Shown here piece after piece: positions 23,205 to 30,538 of a stretch of 33,211 nucleotides of DNA. Position numbers and translations under genes: made by a program. This DNA is from Dethiobacter sp. Its GTDB lineage: Bacteria > Bacillota > Dethiobacteria > DTU022 > UBA8154. The stretch spans positions 1 through 33,211 of the forward strand of contig QZJM01000029.1 of assembly GCA_003605065.1 (NCBI GenBank), read 5' to 3'. The notes beneath the pieces were generated by a model. The model was not told the origin of the DNA and searched no databases. It worked only from the letters and a program-made list of their open reading frames with translations. Each line of letters starts with the position of its first letter. Within the stretch, counting starts at the first letter, position 1.

Positions 23205-24668
23205 TTATTTCGGTCTCATCGTGGGAAAAAGAATCACATCTCTAATGGAAGGGGAATTAGTTAAAACCATAATGATCCTGTCTATGCCAATGCCCAACCC
23301 TCCGGTGGGGGGCATCCCGTATTCAAGCGCTGTGAGAAAGTCTTCATCCATCATGTGTGCTTCTTCGTTCCCGGCAACTCTCTCTTTAACTTGTTGTTCA
23401 AAACGCTCACGCTGGTCCAGGGGATCGATAAGTTCCGTAAAAGCGTTAGCTACTTCCTTTCCGGCCATAAAAGTTTCAAACCGGTAGGTAAACTGGGGAT
23501 TGTAGCGACAGCGCTGGGCCAGGGGAGACACTTCTACCGGGTAATCTTTAACAAATACCGGGCCCCAGAGCCTGTCCTCGCAGAATTTCTCAAAAAAGGT
23601 TAATATTATTTCCCCTCTTTTTTCATTACCCTCAATCTCCAAACCCTGCGCCAAAGCTGCTTTTCTTGCCCCGCTATCATCAGGAATATCTGAAAAATCC
23701 ACTCCCGTAAACTCCTGAATGACCTGTAAAAGATCTTTCCGGGGCCAGGGCAGGGAGAAATCCAGTTCCCTTCCCTGGTAATCGACTTTTAATGAACCAA
23801 GTACCTTCTGCGCTACCGAAGCAACAAGTTCTTCAGTAAGCTTCATCATATCCTCATAATCGGCATTGGCCTGATAAATTTCCACGGAGGTAAATTCGGG
23901 GTTATGATTGGTAGAAATCCCTTCATTTCTAAAAATACGTCCCAGCTCAAAAACCTTTTCCATCCCCCCTACTACCAGCCTCTTTAAGTGTAACTCCGTG
24001 GCAATGCGTAGATAAAGATCCAGATCCAGTGCATTGTGATGAGTAATAAAAGGGCGGGCGGTAGCCCCCCCGGCCACATTATGCATGACGGGAGTTTCCA
24101 CTTCTAAAAAATCCGCTTTAGTTAAAAAATCCCTTATAGATTGAATAACCTTGCTGCGTGTTATGAATACATTGCGCACCTCAGGGTTTACAATTAAATC
24201 GAGATACCTTTGACGGTAGCGCAATTCCACATCCTTTAAACCATGCCATTTTTCCGGCAGGGGCCGCAGTGATTTGGATAAAAGCCTAAAAGATGAAATG
24301 TTAACAGTTATTTCAGCGGTTCTGGTTTTAAACACTTCTCCAGTGGCGCCGATTATATCCCCTATATCCAAATTCTGGAATAAATCATATTTTTCCTCGC
24401 CAACACTGTCCTGTCGTATATAGAGCTGAATCCTTCCTTCGCTGTCCTGAATATGGGCAAAACTGGCCTTTCCATGCCCCCTCTTAGTCATTATCCTTCC
24501 TGCGATGCTTACTGTTTTCCCCTCTAACCCGGTGAACTTTGCATGAATAGACTGAGAGTGATGTGTAACCTCATACTTTTCCCCATAAGGTTCCACACCC
24601 TGTTTTACTAAATCTTCAATCTTTTTATGGCGATAAAACAACTGATCGCTATACTGATCAACAAACAT
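23205..24668 (-). CDS. lysS: Lysyl-tRNA synthetase (class II)
   Basis: This 487-residue class II lysyl-tRNA synthetase charges tRNA-Lys. It has an N-terminal OB-fold anticodon-binding domain (about 55-140, with [23 protein letters not shown]). The catalytic core has motif 2 ([24 protein letters not shown]) and motif 3 ([15 protein letters not shown]) near the C-terminus. Length is typical. It starts 27 bp after greA, and the two share the sigma-A promoter upstream of greA. The greA-lysS pairing is common in Firmicutes. No T-box leader was seen. Confidence 0.97.
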   Translation of the reverse strand: MFVDQYSDQLFYRHKKIEDLVKQGVEPYGEKYEVTHHSQSIHAKFTGLEGKTVSIAGRIMTKRGHGKASFAHIQDSEGRIQLYIRQDSVGEEKYDLFQNLDIGDIIGATGEVFKTRTAEITVNISSFRLLSKSLRPLPEKWHGLKDVELRYRQRYLDLIVNPEVRNVFITRSKVIQSIRDFLTKADFLEVETPVMHNVAGGATARPFITHHNALDLDLYLRIATELHLKRLVVGGMEKVFELGRIFRNEGISTNHNPEFTSVEIYQANADYEDMMKLTEELVASVAQKVLGSLKVDYQGRELDFSLPWPRKDLLQVIQEFTGVDFSDIPDDSGARKAALAQGLEIEGNEKRGEIILTFFEKFCEDRLWGPVFVKDYPVEVSPLAQRCRYNPQFTYRFETFMAGKEVANAFTELIDPLDQRERFEQQVKERVAGNEEAHMMDEDFLTALEYGMPPTGGLGIGIDRIIMVLTNSPSIRDVILFPTMRPK

Positions 24669-24695
24669 GGAACATATTAACCCCCGTATTTTTAT

Positions 24696-25169
24696 TTATT
24701 TAATCTCCAGTATCTTATACTTGATAATTCCGGCCGGAGTTTTAACTTCTACTACTGATTCCACTGGGGAACCAAAGATAGCCTGCCCTACCGGTGATTC
24801 GTTGGAAATCTTGTTGTTTATGGGATCAGATTCCGCGGAGCCCACAATAGTAAATTCAAGTTCTTCGTCTCCCTCCAGATCTTTCAGCAATACCCTGGAG
24901 CCAAAGCCTACTACTTCTTTATTGTCTTCATCGCTATCAATAAGACGGGCATTTCGAAGCATTTTTTCCAGTGTAATGATCCTTCCTTCAATAAAAGCCT
25001 GCTCATTTTTGGCGTCCTCATACTCAGAGTTATCGCTCAAATCCCCAAAGGAAATAGCTGTTTTAATACGGGAAGCCACTTCCCGCCTTTTAACTGATTT
25101 AAGGAAAGCAAGCTCTTCCTCCAGCTTTTTTAGTCCATCCTGAGTAAGGACCACCTCTTTGGACAACAT
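24696..25169 (-). CDS. greA: Transcription elongation factor GreA
   Basis: This 157-residue GreA rescues backtracked RNA polymerase by stimulating transcript cleavage. The N-terminal coiled coil carries [17 protein letters not shown] and the acidic tip [16 protein letters not shown], with the conserved aspartate and glutamate that reach the active site. The C-terminal FKBP-like domain contains [13 protein letters not shown]. An AAAGGAGAG site precedes the ATG. A long leader of about 185 nt with a stable hairpin separates it from its promoter. It is followed by lysS in one operon. Confidence 0.97.
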   Translation of the reverse strand: MLSKEVVLTQDGLKKLEEELAFLKSVKRREVASRIKTAISFGDLSDNSEYEDAKNEQAFIEGRIITLEKMLRNARLIDSDEDNKEVVGFGSRVLLKDLEGDEELEFTIVGSAESDPINNKISNESPVGQAIFGSPVESVVEVKTPAGIIKYKILEIK

Positions 25170-25292
25170 TTACCTCTCTCCTTTAATTTTGACTTAATTG
25201 TTTGGAAATAAACCTTAGAGGAAATTATATGTTTTTTAGGATGTAAATATTCCTTTAAGTCTGTTTGACACGTTTTTACTTTAATTAAGAAT

Positions 25293-25316
25293 AAGTGCCA
25301 AGTAAACTTGACACTT
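25293..25316 (-). promoter_or_regulatory. Hairpin in the greA leader, possible attenuator
   Basis: Minus-strand AAGTGTCAAGT-TT-ACTTGGCACTT forms an 11-bp hairpin whose only non-Watson-Crick pair is a U-G, so it fits the minus-strand transcript. It lies about 40-60 nt after the predicted greA transcription start and is followed by a weak ATTCTTAATT tract. It could act as an attenuator or leader-RNA end, as reported for the greA leader in enterobacteria. Confidence 0.5.
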
Positions 25317-25361
25317 TTTTAAACTTTTTTCTTAAAAAAAATAAACTACAAATTCAAACCT

Positions 25362-25390
25362 ATTATAGACATATATTGATAACTTGTCAA
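25362..25390 (-). promoter_or_regulatory. Sigma-A promoter of the greA-lysS operon
   Basis: On the minus strand TTGACA (25390-25385) and TATAAT (25367-25362) are separated by exactly 17 bp, a full consensus match. The start site would be near 25355, giving a leader of about 185 nt before greA. Confidence 0.88.
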
Positions 25391-25416
25391 ATAAATTGTA
25401 CATTTTTACAGTTTAT

Positions 25417-26535
25417 TTATCTTGTAACCACTGTACCAGGAGTTATCATGCCCCACTTCAGCTTTTTTAGCCGGGCTTTTTCTTTAATGCTTTCAATGGT
25501 TTCCGGATTTAAAGCCCTTTCGAAGCTGCGAAAACCGGCCAGTTTAAAACCGTGCTTGGCGGCCAGGGCGCTGATCTCGTCAATTTGTGTTACGGTCATA
25601 TCCCTTCCCAGGGAATAATTTTCATAGCGCTTTTCCAGGGCCAGAATCATTGTCTCTGCCATACAAGCATAAGCCGTTTTGGGAGGAAAACCGAAATTAA
25701 AGTTGAAATTTACATCACCCGGGATTTCTACCACGCCTCCTTCTATAATCAAGACATCGTCTCTTTTCTCCGCCACTTGTACGGAAACGTCCCGGGGACG
25801 GGCCACATCACATACCACTGCTCCCGGTTTAAGATCATCAGGATCTATAAGGCTTTCAGCAGAACTGGATACGGCAATAATAATATCTGCTTTCTTTATA
25901 GCTTCTTTCACATTAGCAGTAACTTTAACAGCCAGGCCGGTTTCCTTAAGAATTCTTTCCCCCAACTTTTCCAGTTGCGGCACATTACGGGCAATTATAG
26001 TAAGATAATTTACTTTCCGGGCCAAAATACGGGCACAAACGCTTCCTATTGATCCCGTGGCACCAAGAATAGCAACTTCTGCCTTGCTTATATCTATGCC
26101 CATAAGCCCGGCAGCTTTTTCAGTACCCTCCAGGGCAGTGGCCACGGTATAGCTGTTTCCAGTAGTTACGGCGATTTCCAGGTTGCGGGCTACAGTTAGA
26201 CCGGCATCACCAACAACGGCCGTCATAGCCCCCAGACCCACAATTTTTGCCCCGGCCCTGGCAGCTTTTTTACCTGCAGCAATAATTTTGCGCAGGGTAA
26301 TCTCCGGAGGCAATTCCAGCATTTGTTGAGAGGTCAGGACAACGCCGACAAAACACCCGCTTACACTGTTATAAGAGGAGGAGACACCTGAAATATGTGA
26401 AGTCATCACAGGAGGTAAGGCACGAACTGCAGCCTTTACCCATGTGTCCGGCCACCTTTTCATGAAGCTGAACTTCCTGAAAATATCATCTGTATTTAAA
26501 GGGTGTACAATGAAAGCAAATTCCACTGGTTTCAT
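25417..26535 (-). CDS. Acyl-ACP reductase / shikimate-dehydrogenase-like Rossmann protein
   Basis: This 372-residue protein has a central NAD(P)-binding Rossmann domain (VAILGATGSIGSVCARILAR near residue 155-175). CDVARPRDVS and an N-terminal domain beginning FAFIVHPLNTDDIFRKF resemble cyanobacterial long-chain acyl-ACP reductases and Firmicutes proteins filed as shikimate dehydrogenase-like. A conserved cysteine sits in SVSGCFVGVVLTS near residue 61. It is the third gene of a cluster with a quinate-dehydrogenase-like gene and an HTH gene, all on the minus strand with short gaps. The substrate is unknown. A genuine aromatic-pathway role is doubtful because no other shikimate genes are nearby. 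Confidence 0.7.
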   Translation of the reverse strand: MKPVEFAFIVHPLNTDDIFRKFSFMKRWPDTWVKAAVRALPPVMTSHISGVSSSYNSVSGCFVGVVLTSQQMLELPPEITLRKIIAAGKKAARAGAKIVGLGAMTAVVGDAGLTVARNLEIAVTTGNSYTVATALEGTEKAAGLMGIDISKAEVAILGATGSIGSVCARILARKVNYLTIIARNVPQLEKLGERILKETGLAVKVTANVKEAIKKADIIIAVSSSAESLIDPDDLKPGAVVCDVARPRDVSVQVAEKRDDVLIIEGGVVEIPGDVNFNFNFGFPPKTAYACMAETMILALEKRYENYSLGRDMTVTQIDEISALAAKHGFKLAGFRSFERALNPETIESIKEKARLKKLKWGMITPGTVVTR

Positions 26536-26588
26536 AAAGTCTCCGGTATAATGAAAAATACCGCTGCCTCCTTATACATAAAATATTT

Positions 26589-27485
26589 TTAAAGCTCAAC
26601 TACCCTGGGTTTAAACTCTAATTCTTCGAGTAGAAGTTGATACTCTTCCGGCTTTAATTCCTTTTTGCTGCCCGTAAAGGCTACCAGCAAGGCTTCCATA
26701 ACATTGGTTCCGAAAGAACGGCCTTCAATTTCAGGAGTAGTTGTGATCAGCATCTTTACTCCCTTCCGGCGCAGCATTTCCACATCACTGGAGGTTACCG
26801 TATTGGTTATGATAATTTTCCCCGGCAGCTCTTCGGGCATATACCGTTTTATAAAGTGAAAATCACCGGCGATAATATCTGCATCGAGAAAAAAACGGGG
26901 ATAACGCGGCCTGCTGCTTTCCTGTTTTTCACCTGTTGGGTAAATCATGGACATAGGTAAAAGGCGGATTACAGGAACAATTAAACGGGCAATAAAAGCA
27001 AGGGTATGTAAAGAGTTTAAAGGCACAGGGATATTTAAAACGAAAATAAGATCACCATAGCGCATTTCACACCCGACTTTTTCCAGGCTTTGGGCCAGGC
27101 CAAAACGATCCATAGCGCATACTACAAGGGCTTTTTTTCTTTCTGCAAAAATATCCGTTTCTTTAACCAGATATTCAACCACGCGCCTTTCCAGGGTATT
27201 CTTCAAACCCGAGCCATCTACGATGGGGGAAAGTTTAGCTGCGTCTGCCACCTTCTGGGCTTCCCGTAAAGTATAACGACGATCAACAGCCTGGATATAC
27301 AAATCCATGCCACCCAGTCCGAAAGCATCGATTTTTCCATCATTTTCCCTGATAAAGCGAATCATTTTTTCCATATCGCCATCAGTACCTCTGCGCTGTA
27401 CCGAAAATGATTGTCCCATCAGTTTAACCTCAGCGGCATGATCTCTCTTCGAAGAGCCTAAACTTATACTTACAACCTGCTTCAC
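26589..27485 (-). CDS. Conserved protein of the type annotated quinate 5-dehydrogenase
   Basis: This 298-residue protein is of a kind I recognise from Peptococcaceae-type genomes, where it is annotated quinate 5-dehydrogenase. Landmarks are an N-terminal SISLGSSKRDHAAEV, GLGGMDLYI near residue 58, and a hydrophobic stretch LAFIARLIVPVIRLLPMSMIY (about 163-183). A conserved IIITNTVTSSDVEMLRRKGVKMLITTTPEIEGRSFGTNVMEALLVA block forms the C-terminal part. I see no convincing dinucleotide-binding glycine loop, so the enzymatic name should not be trusted. It is flanked by an acyl-ACP-reductase-like gene and an HTH gene, and the three probably act together. Confidence 0.6.
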   Translation of the reverse strand: MKQVVSISLGSSKRDHAAEVKLMGQSFSVQRRGTDGDMEKMIRFIRENDGKIDAFGLGGMDLYIQAVDRRYTLREAQKVADAAKLSPIVDGSGLKNTLERRVVEYLVKETDIFAERKKALVVCAMDRFGLAQSLEKVGCEMRYGDLIFVLNIPVPLNSLHTLAFIARLIVPVIRLLPMSMIYPTGEKQESSRPRYPRFFLDADIIAGDFHFIKRYMPEELPGKIIITNTVTSSDVEMLRRKGVKMLITTTPEIEGRSFGTNVMEALLVAFTGSKKELKPEEYQLLLEELEFKPRVVEL

Positions 27486-27506
27486 TTTCTGAATACACTC
27501 CCGTCT

Positions 27507-28049
27507 TTACTTCGCCTGATTTAAAATGATCCTATCCAGAGTTTCTTTGAATGTATCCGGGTTTAAAAAGCAATCTTCCGTAATAGGCGAAGCACCCAGT
27601 TCGATAAAAATAACTTCGCAGTTTAATAGAGCTTCAGCAATTTTCAGCCATCGCTGGGAGCCGATAATTACCACGATATCAAATGCTTGCAAGGCCGTAA
27701 TAAGCTCCATAACTTCGTTAAAAAAAACCAGGGCGCTTTTTTCCTTTACCAGATTCCACCTTTCTTCCTCATTCATTAACCAGACAAAATCAACTCCTTT
27801 TGCCTGGGCAATTTTTTTTATTTCTCCTTTATTTTGAAGAGGAAAACCGAACACAGCAATTTTCTTTCCTTTACGGACTTCACCTATGCTCTCCAGGCGC
27901 GAAATAAAGGTACGGTCAAGGTTTAGTTCATTGGCAACTTCCTGCTGTGATAAACCGGCAGAGCGAAGCTTTAGTATTTTTTGGACATTTTCCCGGATTT
28001 TACGTACACTGATTATCTTTTCACCTATACGGACCAATTCATCTGTCAA
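27507..28049 (-). CDS. Helix-turn-helix protein with unknown C-terminal domain
   Basis: I start this protein at TTG 28049, which follows AGAGGTG by 5 nt, giving 180 residues. A longer frame from 28121 begins with an unlikely cysteine/leucine-rich tail. The N-terminal third holds an XRE/sigma-region-4-like helix-turn-helix (KLRSAGLSQQEVANELNLDRTFISRLES). The rest (from about residue 70) alternates strands and helices: GKKIAVFGFP, VDFVWLM, FDIVVIIGSQ, CEVIFIELGASPITEDC. This suggests a Rossmann-like ligand-binding fold. It precedes the quinate-dehydrogenase-like gene by 21 bp and may regulate its own cluster. Confidence 0.75.
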   Translation of the reverse strand: MTDELVRIGEKIISVRKIRENVQKILKLRSAGLSQQEVANELNLDRTFISRLESIGEVRKGKKIAVFGFPLQNKGEIKKIAQAKGVDFVWLMNEEERWNLVKEKSALVFFNEVMELITALQAFDIVVIIGSQRWLKIAEALLNCEVIFIELGASPITEDCFLNPDTFKETLDRIILNQAK

Positions 28050-28150
28050 ACCTGTCACCTCTTTTTCCGTCTTACTTGAAAAGATTTGTGCACGAAGTTG
28101 TAGACAAACATATTTTAGCAAATATAAATTTAAAAAACAATTCCCTTTTT

Positions 28151-28180
28151 AAAAAAAAAGCTCCCGGTACGCGACCGGTT
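28151..28180 (-). terminator. Rho-independent terminator after the CooT-like gene
   Basis: Minus-strand CCGGT (28178-28174) pairs with ACCGG (28168-28164) across CGCGT. After GAGC there is a run of nine T residues. It ends the activase/XRE/CooT operon about 40 bp after the last stop codon. Confidence 0.75.
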
Positions 28181-28216
28181 ACTTTAAAATAATATAAGTT
28201 AAAAAGAGAAGCTTAC

Positions 28217-28438
28217 TTAAACTAACTCTAAAATAATTTTATGCTCCGTTAATTGAAGCTCCTTTATTTTTGCCCTTATTTTTTTTTGCTCTCCTAAAAT
28301 CCCCTCCAGGTATAGCTCTCCTTCTTCCGCCCCCGGTTTAAGAAGGCTAACATCTTTCATAAAAAGCTCTTCCTGGCCATTTTTCAAAAAATACACGTTA
28401 GATTGGCACACTATGACAGGCACTTCGTGGGGAAGCAC
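28217..28438 (-). CDS. CooT-family nickel-binding protein
   Basis: This 73-residue protein matches the small CooT family: CQSNVYFLKNGQEELFMKDVSLLKP, then ELYLEGILGEQKKIRAKIKELQLTEHKIILE. CooT is a nickel-binding factor of carbon monoxide dehydrogenase maturation, and its metal site uses a cysteine right after the initiator methionine. Here the frame starts at GTG 28438, with AAGGAGG 6 nt upstream, and places nine residues (MLPHEVPVI) before the VC pair. A GTG codon just before the cysteine could restore the classical MCQ start, but it lacks a clear ribosome binding site. It is the last gene of an operon with a dehydratase-type activase. No CODH gene is in view. Confidence 0.8.
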   Translation of the reverse strand: MLPHEVPVIVCQSNVYFLKNGQEELFMKDVSLLKPGAEEGELYLEGILGEQKKIRAKIKELQLTEHKIILELV

Positions 28439-28490
28439 CTTTCACCTCCTTCATATTTTATAAGAGCCCTTTTGTCGAAAAAGTAGATGT

Positions 28491-28727
28491 TTAAATTAAA
28501 AAATGCCTTTTGGCGCTCTCCGGAACCAAAAAAAATTCTTCCCTGGGAATATCCAGTGTAGCTGCCATTTTTTCCAGTAGCTCCGGTTCCGGTTCTTTTA
28601 CGCCTCTCTCTATATTGCTTAACTGGCTGGCAGAAAGGTTAAGCTGCTCGGCAAGTTGCTGCTGGGTCATTCTCTTTAGTCTTCTCAATGCCCTGATCCG
28701 GCTGCCGAGCGTATTTTGAGCCGTCAT
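28491..28727 (-). CDS. XRE-family transcriptional regulator (small)
   Basis: This 78-residue protein is almost only a lambda-repressor-type helix-turn-helix: LGSRIRALRRLKRMTQQQLAEQLNLSASQLSNIERGVKEPEPELLEKMAATLDI. No effector domain follows. It lies 68 bp after the activase gene and 52 bp before the CooT-like gene in the same direction. It may regulate its own operon. The operator is unknown, but the repeat at 29848-29881 just upstream of the activase gene is a candidate. Confidence 0.9.
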   Translation of the reverse strand: MTAQNTLGSRIRALRRLKRMTQQQLAEQLNLSASQLSNIERGVKEPEPELLEKMAATLDIPREEFFLVPESAKRHFLI

Positions 28728-28795
28728 AGGTCATCACCCCATTTTCATGCTGATTAAAATATTCGACATAAAAGGGGTAATTCCTGCAATAATCG

Positions 28796-29815
28796 TTAAA
28801 TAACTCCTTCTTTTTCCTTTTTTATTTTATTTGTTGGTACACTTTCCTTGTTAAAGGCATTTTCCCATTTTCCACAACGGCTGCCCCAGCGGGCCAGAAC
28901 TTCATCCTGAACAGCAATATTCACAATTTCACAGTAGTTAGGACAATCTTTACATTCAAAGCTGTTCGCCAGATATTCCAGTTCGCTAACGGCAAAACCA
29001 CGAAAGTTAGTAACGCCTCCCTTACGATTTATGGTAGATCTGGCTAAAATAGCTGCCCCGATGGCTCCCATCACATTATAATACCTGGGGATAATCACCC
29101 GCAAATTCAATGCTTTTTCAAAAGCTGCTTTAATGCCGGCATTTGCTGCCACTCCACCCTGAAAAATAACTGGTGCAAGGATATCCTTGCCCTTACCGAC
29201 ATTATTAAGATAATTTCGTACCAGGGCATCACAAAGACCGGCAATAATATCAGGCAATGTATGACCCATCTGCTGTTTGTGGATCATATCTGACTCAGCA
29301 AAAACCGAACACCTTCCGGCAATATGTACAGGGTTTTCACTCTGTAAGGCCAGGTCACCGAACTGCCCTATCGGGATATTTAAGCGGGAGGCCTGGTGAT
29401 CCAGAAAAGAACCGGTACCTGCCGCACAAACAGTATTCATAGCAAAATCGCTTACAATTCCGTCCCGTAAAATAATTATTTTGGAATCCTGTCCCCCTAT
29501 TTCAACTATAGTTCGCGCTTCTGGCATAAAATGAATGGCGGCCAGAGCATGACAGGTAATTTCATTTTTGATGGAATCAGCTCCGAGTATCACTCCGGTG
29601 AGCGTTCTGGCACTTCCCGTGGTTCCTACACCACATATATCTACCGGGATTCCCCGGATTTCCTTTTCTATTTGCTTTAGACCTTCCTGTATTATTTTAA
29701 TCGGTTGACCCTGGGTGCGTAGATAGAGATCTACAATAACATCGTTATCCTGATTAAAAAGAACCATCTTGGTGCTCACAGAGCCCACATCAACACCCAA
29801 AAAAGCCTTTTCCAT
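28796..29815 (-). CDS. Acyl-CoA dehydratase-type activase (BadF/BadG/BcrA/BcrD ATPase family)
   Basis: This 339-residue ASKHA-fold ATPase resembles the activator of 2-hydroxyacyl-CoA dehydratases and benzoyl-CoA reductases, which injects electrons through an intersubunit [4Fe-4S] cluster. It shows GVDVGSVSTKMVLF (residues 7-20), EIGGQDSKII, VCAAGTGSFLDHQASRL and AGRCSVFAESDMIHKQQ. The two cysteines in the last pair of motifs are the cluster ligands. The C-terminus carries a further cysteine-rich piece (FECKDCPNYCEI, then SRCGKWENAF) like that of longer activase-related proteins, possibly for another cluster. An AAGGAGGAGAG site precedes the ATG. No dehydratase subunits are adjacent, so the partner is encoded elsewhere or is a different reductase. 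Confidence 0.88.
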   Translation of the reverse strand: MEKAFLGVDVGSVSTKMVLFNQDNDVIVDLYLRTQGQPIKIIQEGLKQIEKEIRGIPVDICGVGTTGSARTLTGVILGADSIKNEITCHALAAIHFMPEARTIVEIGGQDSKIIILRDGIVSDFAMNTVCAAGTGSFLDHQASRLNIPIGQFGDLALQSENPVHIAGRCSVFAESDMIHKQQMGHTLPDIIAGLCDALVRNYLNNVGKGKDILAPVIFQGGVAANAGIKAAFEKALNLRVIIPRYYNVMGAIGAAILARSTINRKGGVTNFRGFAVSELEYLANSFECKDCPNYCEIVNIAVQDEVLARWGSRCGKWENAFNKESVPTNKIKKEKEGVI

Positions 29816-29847
29816 GTCTCTCCTCCTTGGGGAAATATATACTAACG

Positions 29848-29881
29848 CCCATGACCTTGCGGATCACAATAATGTGAAAAT
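29848..29881 (-). promoter_or_regulatory. Operator-like repeat upstream of the activase gene
   Basis: The plus-strand core GACCTTGCGGATCACAATAATG matches 18461-18494 at roughly three quarters of positions over 34 bp. On the minus strand both contain TTGTGAYCYGCARGGTC, an imperfect dyad of the TGAYC/GGTCA type. It lies about 35-65 bp upstream of the activase start, a fitting place for an operator. GTGATCCGCAA recurs on the plus strand at about 30230-30240. Confidence 0.4.
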
Positions 29882-29965
29882 GCCGATCTATAACAGTTAC
29901 TGTTCTTCCTGCCCATTTCCATACTCTTTAAAGTATCCTTTACATATACAAGGCAAATTATAACC

Positions 29966-29991
29966 AAGAAAAAAGACCTCATAAAAGGCCT
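29966..29991 (-). terminator. Rho-independent terminator of the small membrane peptide transcript
   Basis: Minus-strand AGGCCT (29991-29986) pairs with AGGTCT (29979-29974), including one G-U, across TTTATG. It is followed by TTTTTCTT. It would end transcripts from the promoter at 30393-30421, about 170 bp after the 43-residue reading frame. Confidence 0.75.
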
Positions 29992-30055
29992 CACCTAATT
30001 GCTAGAATTTACTTCTTTTCAGGGAAGCAAGTTTAAAGAGAGTGGGAATAAAATA

Positions 30056-30099
30056 GTGAGGTGGTCAACCGCTTCAAGCCAGGCTGTTGGCCACCTCAC
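30056..30099 (-). repeat. Stable hairpin in the 3' region of the small-peptide transcript
   Basis: GTGAGGTGG (30056-30064) and CCACCTCAC (30091-30099) form a 9-bp perfect stem, with CAAC/GTTG pairing further inside. On the minus strand TATTTTATT follows, so it may be a first terminator ahead of the one at 29966-29991. Alternatively it may be a stabilising 3' hairpin. Confidence 0.55.
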
Positions 30100-30163
30100 A
30101 CGTCTTTCTTAATATGAGTTACGTTTTCCTCAAGCAATAGCAACTTACCTCCTAAATTTTAGA

Positions 30164-30295
30164 TTAACAATTTTCACAACCGCTTCCTTCCGTCCTCTGG
30201 CGTACTCTTGCGGAAAAAATCTCAGAGATCGTGATCCGCAACAACCAGGAAACTCCCAGGAAAAATCCCATTATCATCAGAAGAGACAGGCTCAT
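30164..30295 (-). CDS. Small single-span membrane peptide ending in CENC
   Basis: This 43-residue reading frame has a clear GAGGAGG site 8 nt before its ATG and a perfect sigma-A promoter further upstream. The peptide opens with a hydrophobic segment (MSLSLLMIMGFFLGVSWLL), continues with a short basic/amphipathic part (RITISEIFSARVRQR) and ends in GSGCENC, a CxxC at the very C-terminus. I know no named family. A membrane-tethered CxxC could bind metal or heme, or take part in thiol exchange. Two hairpins and a terminator downstream define a monocistronic unit. A 69-residue frame on the same strand overlaps it in another phase but has no ribosome binding site. Confidence 0.65.
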   Translation of the reverse strand: MSLSLLMIMGFFLGVSWLLRITISEIFSARVRQRTEGSGCENC

Positions 30296-30392
30296 TTATT
30301 ACACCTCCTCTATACGAATTATTTTTCAGAAAATAAGCAGATATCCTTGTGAATGAATTATCATATTCTAAATTTTCTGATATCTTAATAAG

Positions 30393-30421
30393 AGTATACA
30401 ATAGTACTCCCTTCATGTCAA
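30393..30421 (-). promoter_or_regulatory. Sigma-A promoter of the small membrane peptide gene
   Basis: On the minus strand TTGACA (30421-30416) and TATACT (30398-30393) are separated by exactly 17 bp. A GAGTA-N8-TACTC dyad (30392-30409) overlaps the -10 box and spacer and could be a repressor site. The leader is about 90 nt. Confidence 0.8.
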
Positions 30422-30494
30422 TAGCTTCCAAGCAAGTTAATTAATTAACTTTTCAAACATAAATCTTTACTCCCGGAACCTTTACTACTGGAAG

Positions 30495-30523
30495 TTGTAT
30501 TCCGGCATTAATTATGGTATAAT
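30495..30523 (+). promoter_or_regulatory. Sigma-A promoter of the interrupted tRNA gene
   Basis: TTGTAT and TATAAT are separated by 17 bp (TCCGGCATTAATTATGG), with a TG-type extended -10 (TGGTATAAT). It points rightward and ends about 20 bp before the tRNA-like 5' end. This supports a real tRNA gene having stood here. Confidence 0.75.
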
Positions 30524-30538
30524 AGCAGACATAAAGGT

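Noticed and set aside
30096-30143. 15-codon TTG-start frame after AGGAGG on the minus strand
   Set aside because: The ribosome-site-like sequence is good, but the peptide is too short and featureless and ends inside the hairpin at 30056-30099. It may be chance or a leader peptide.
30222-30431. 69-codon minus-strand open frame overlapping the small membrane peptide
   Set aside because: It starts inside the promoter region, has no ribosome binding site and runs in another phase over the better-supported 43-residue frame.
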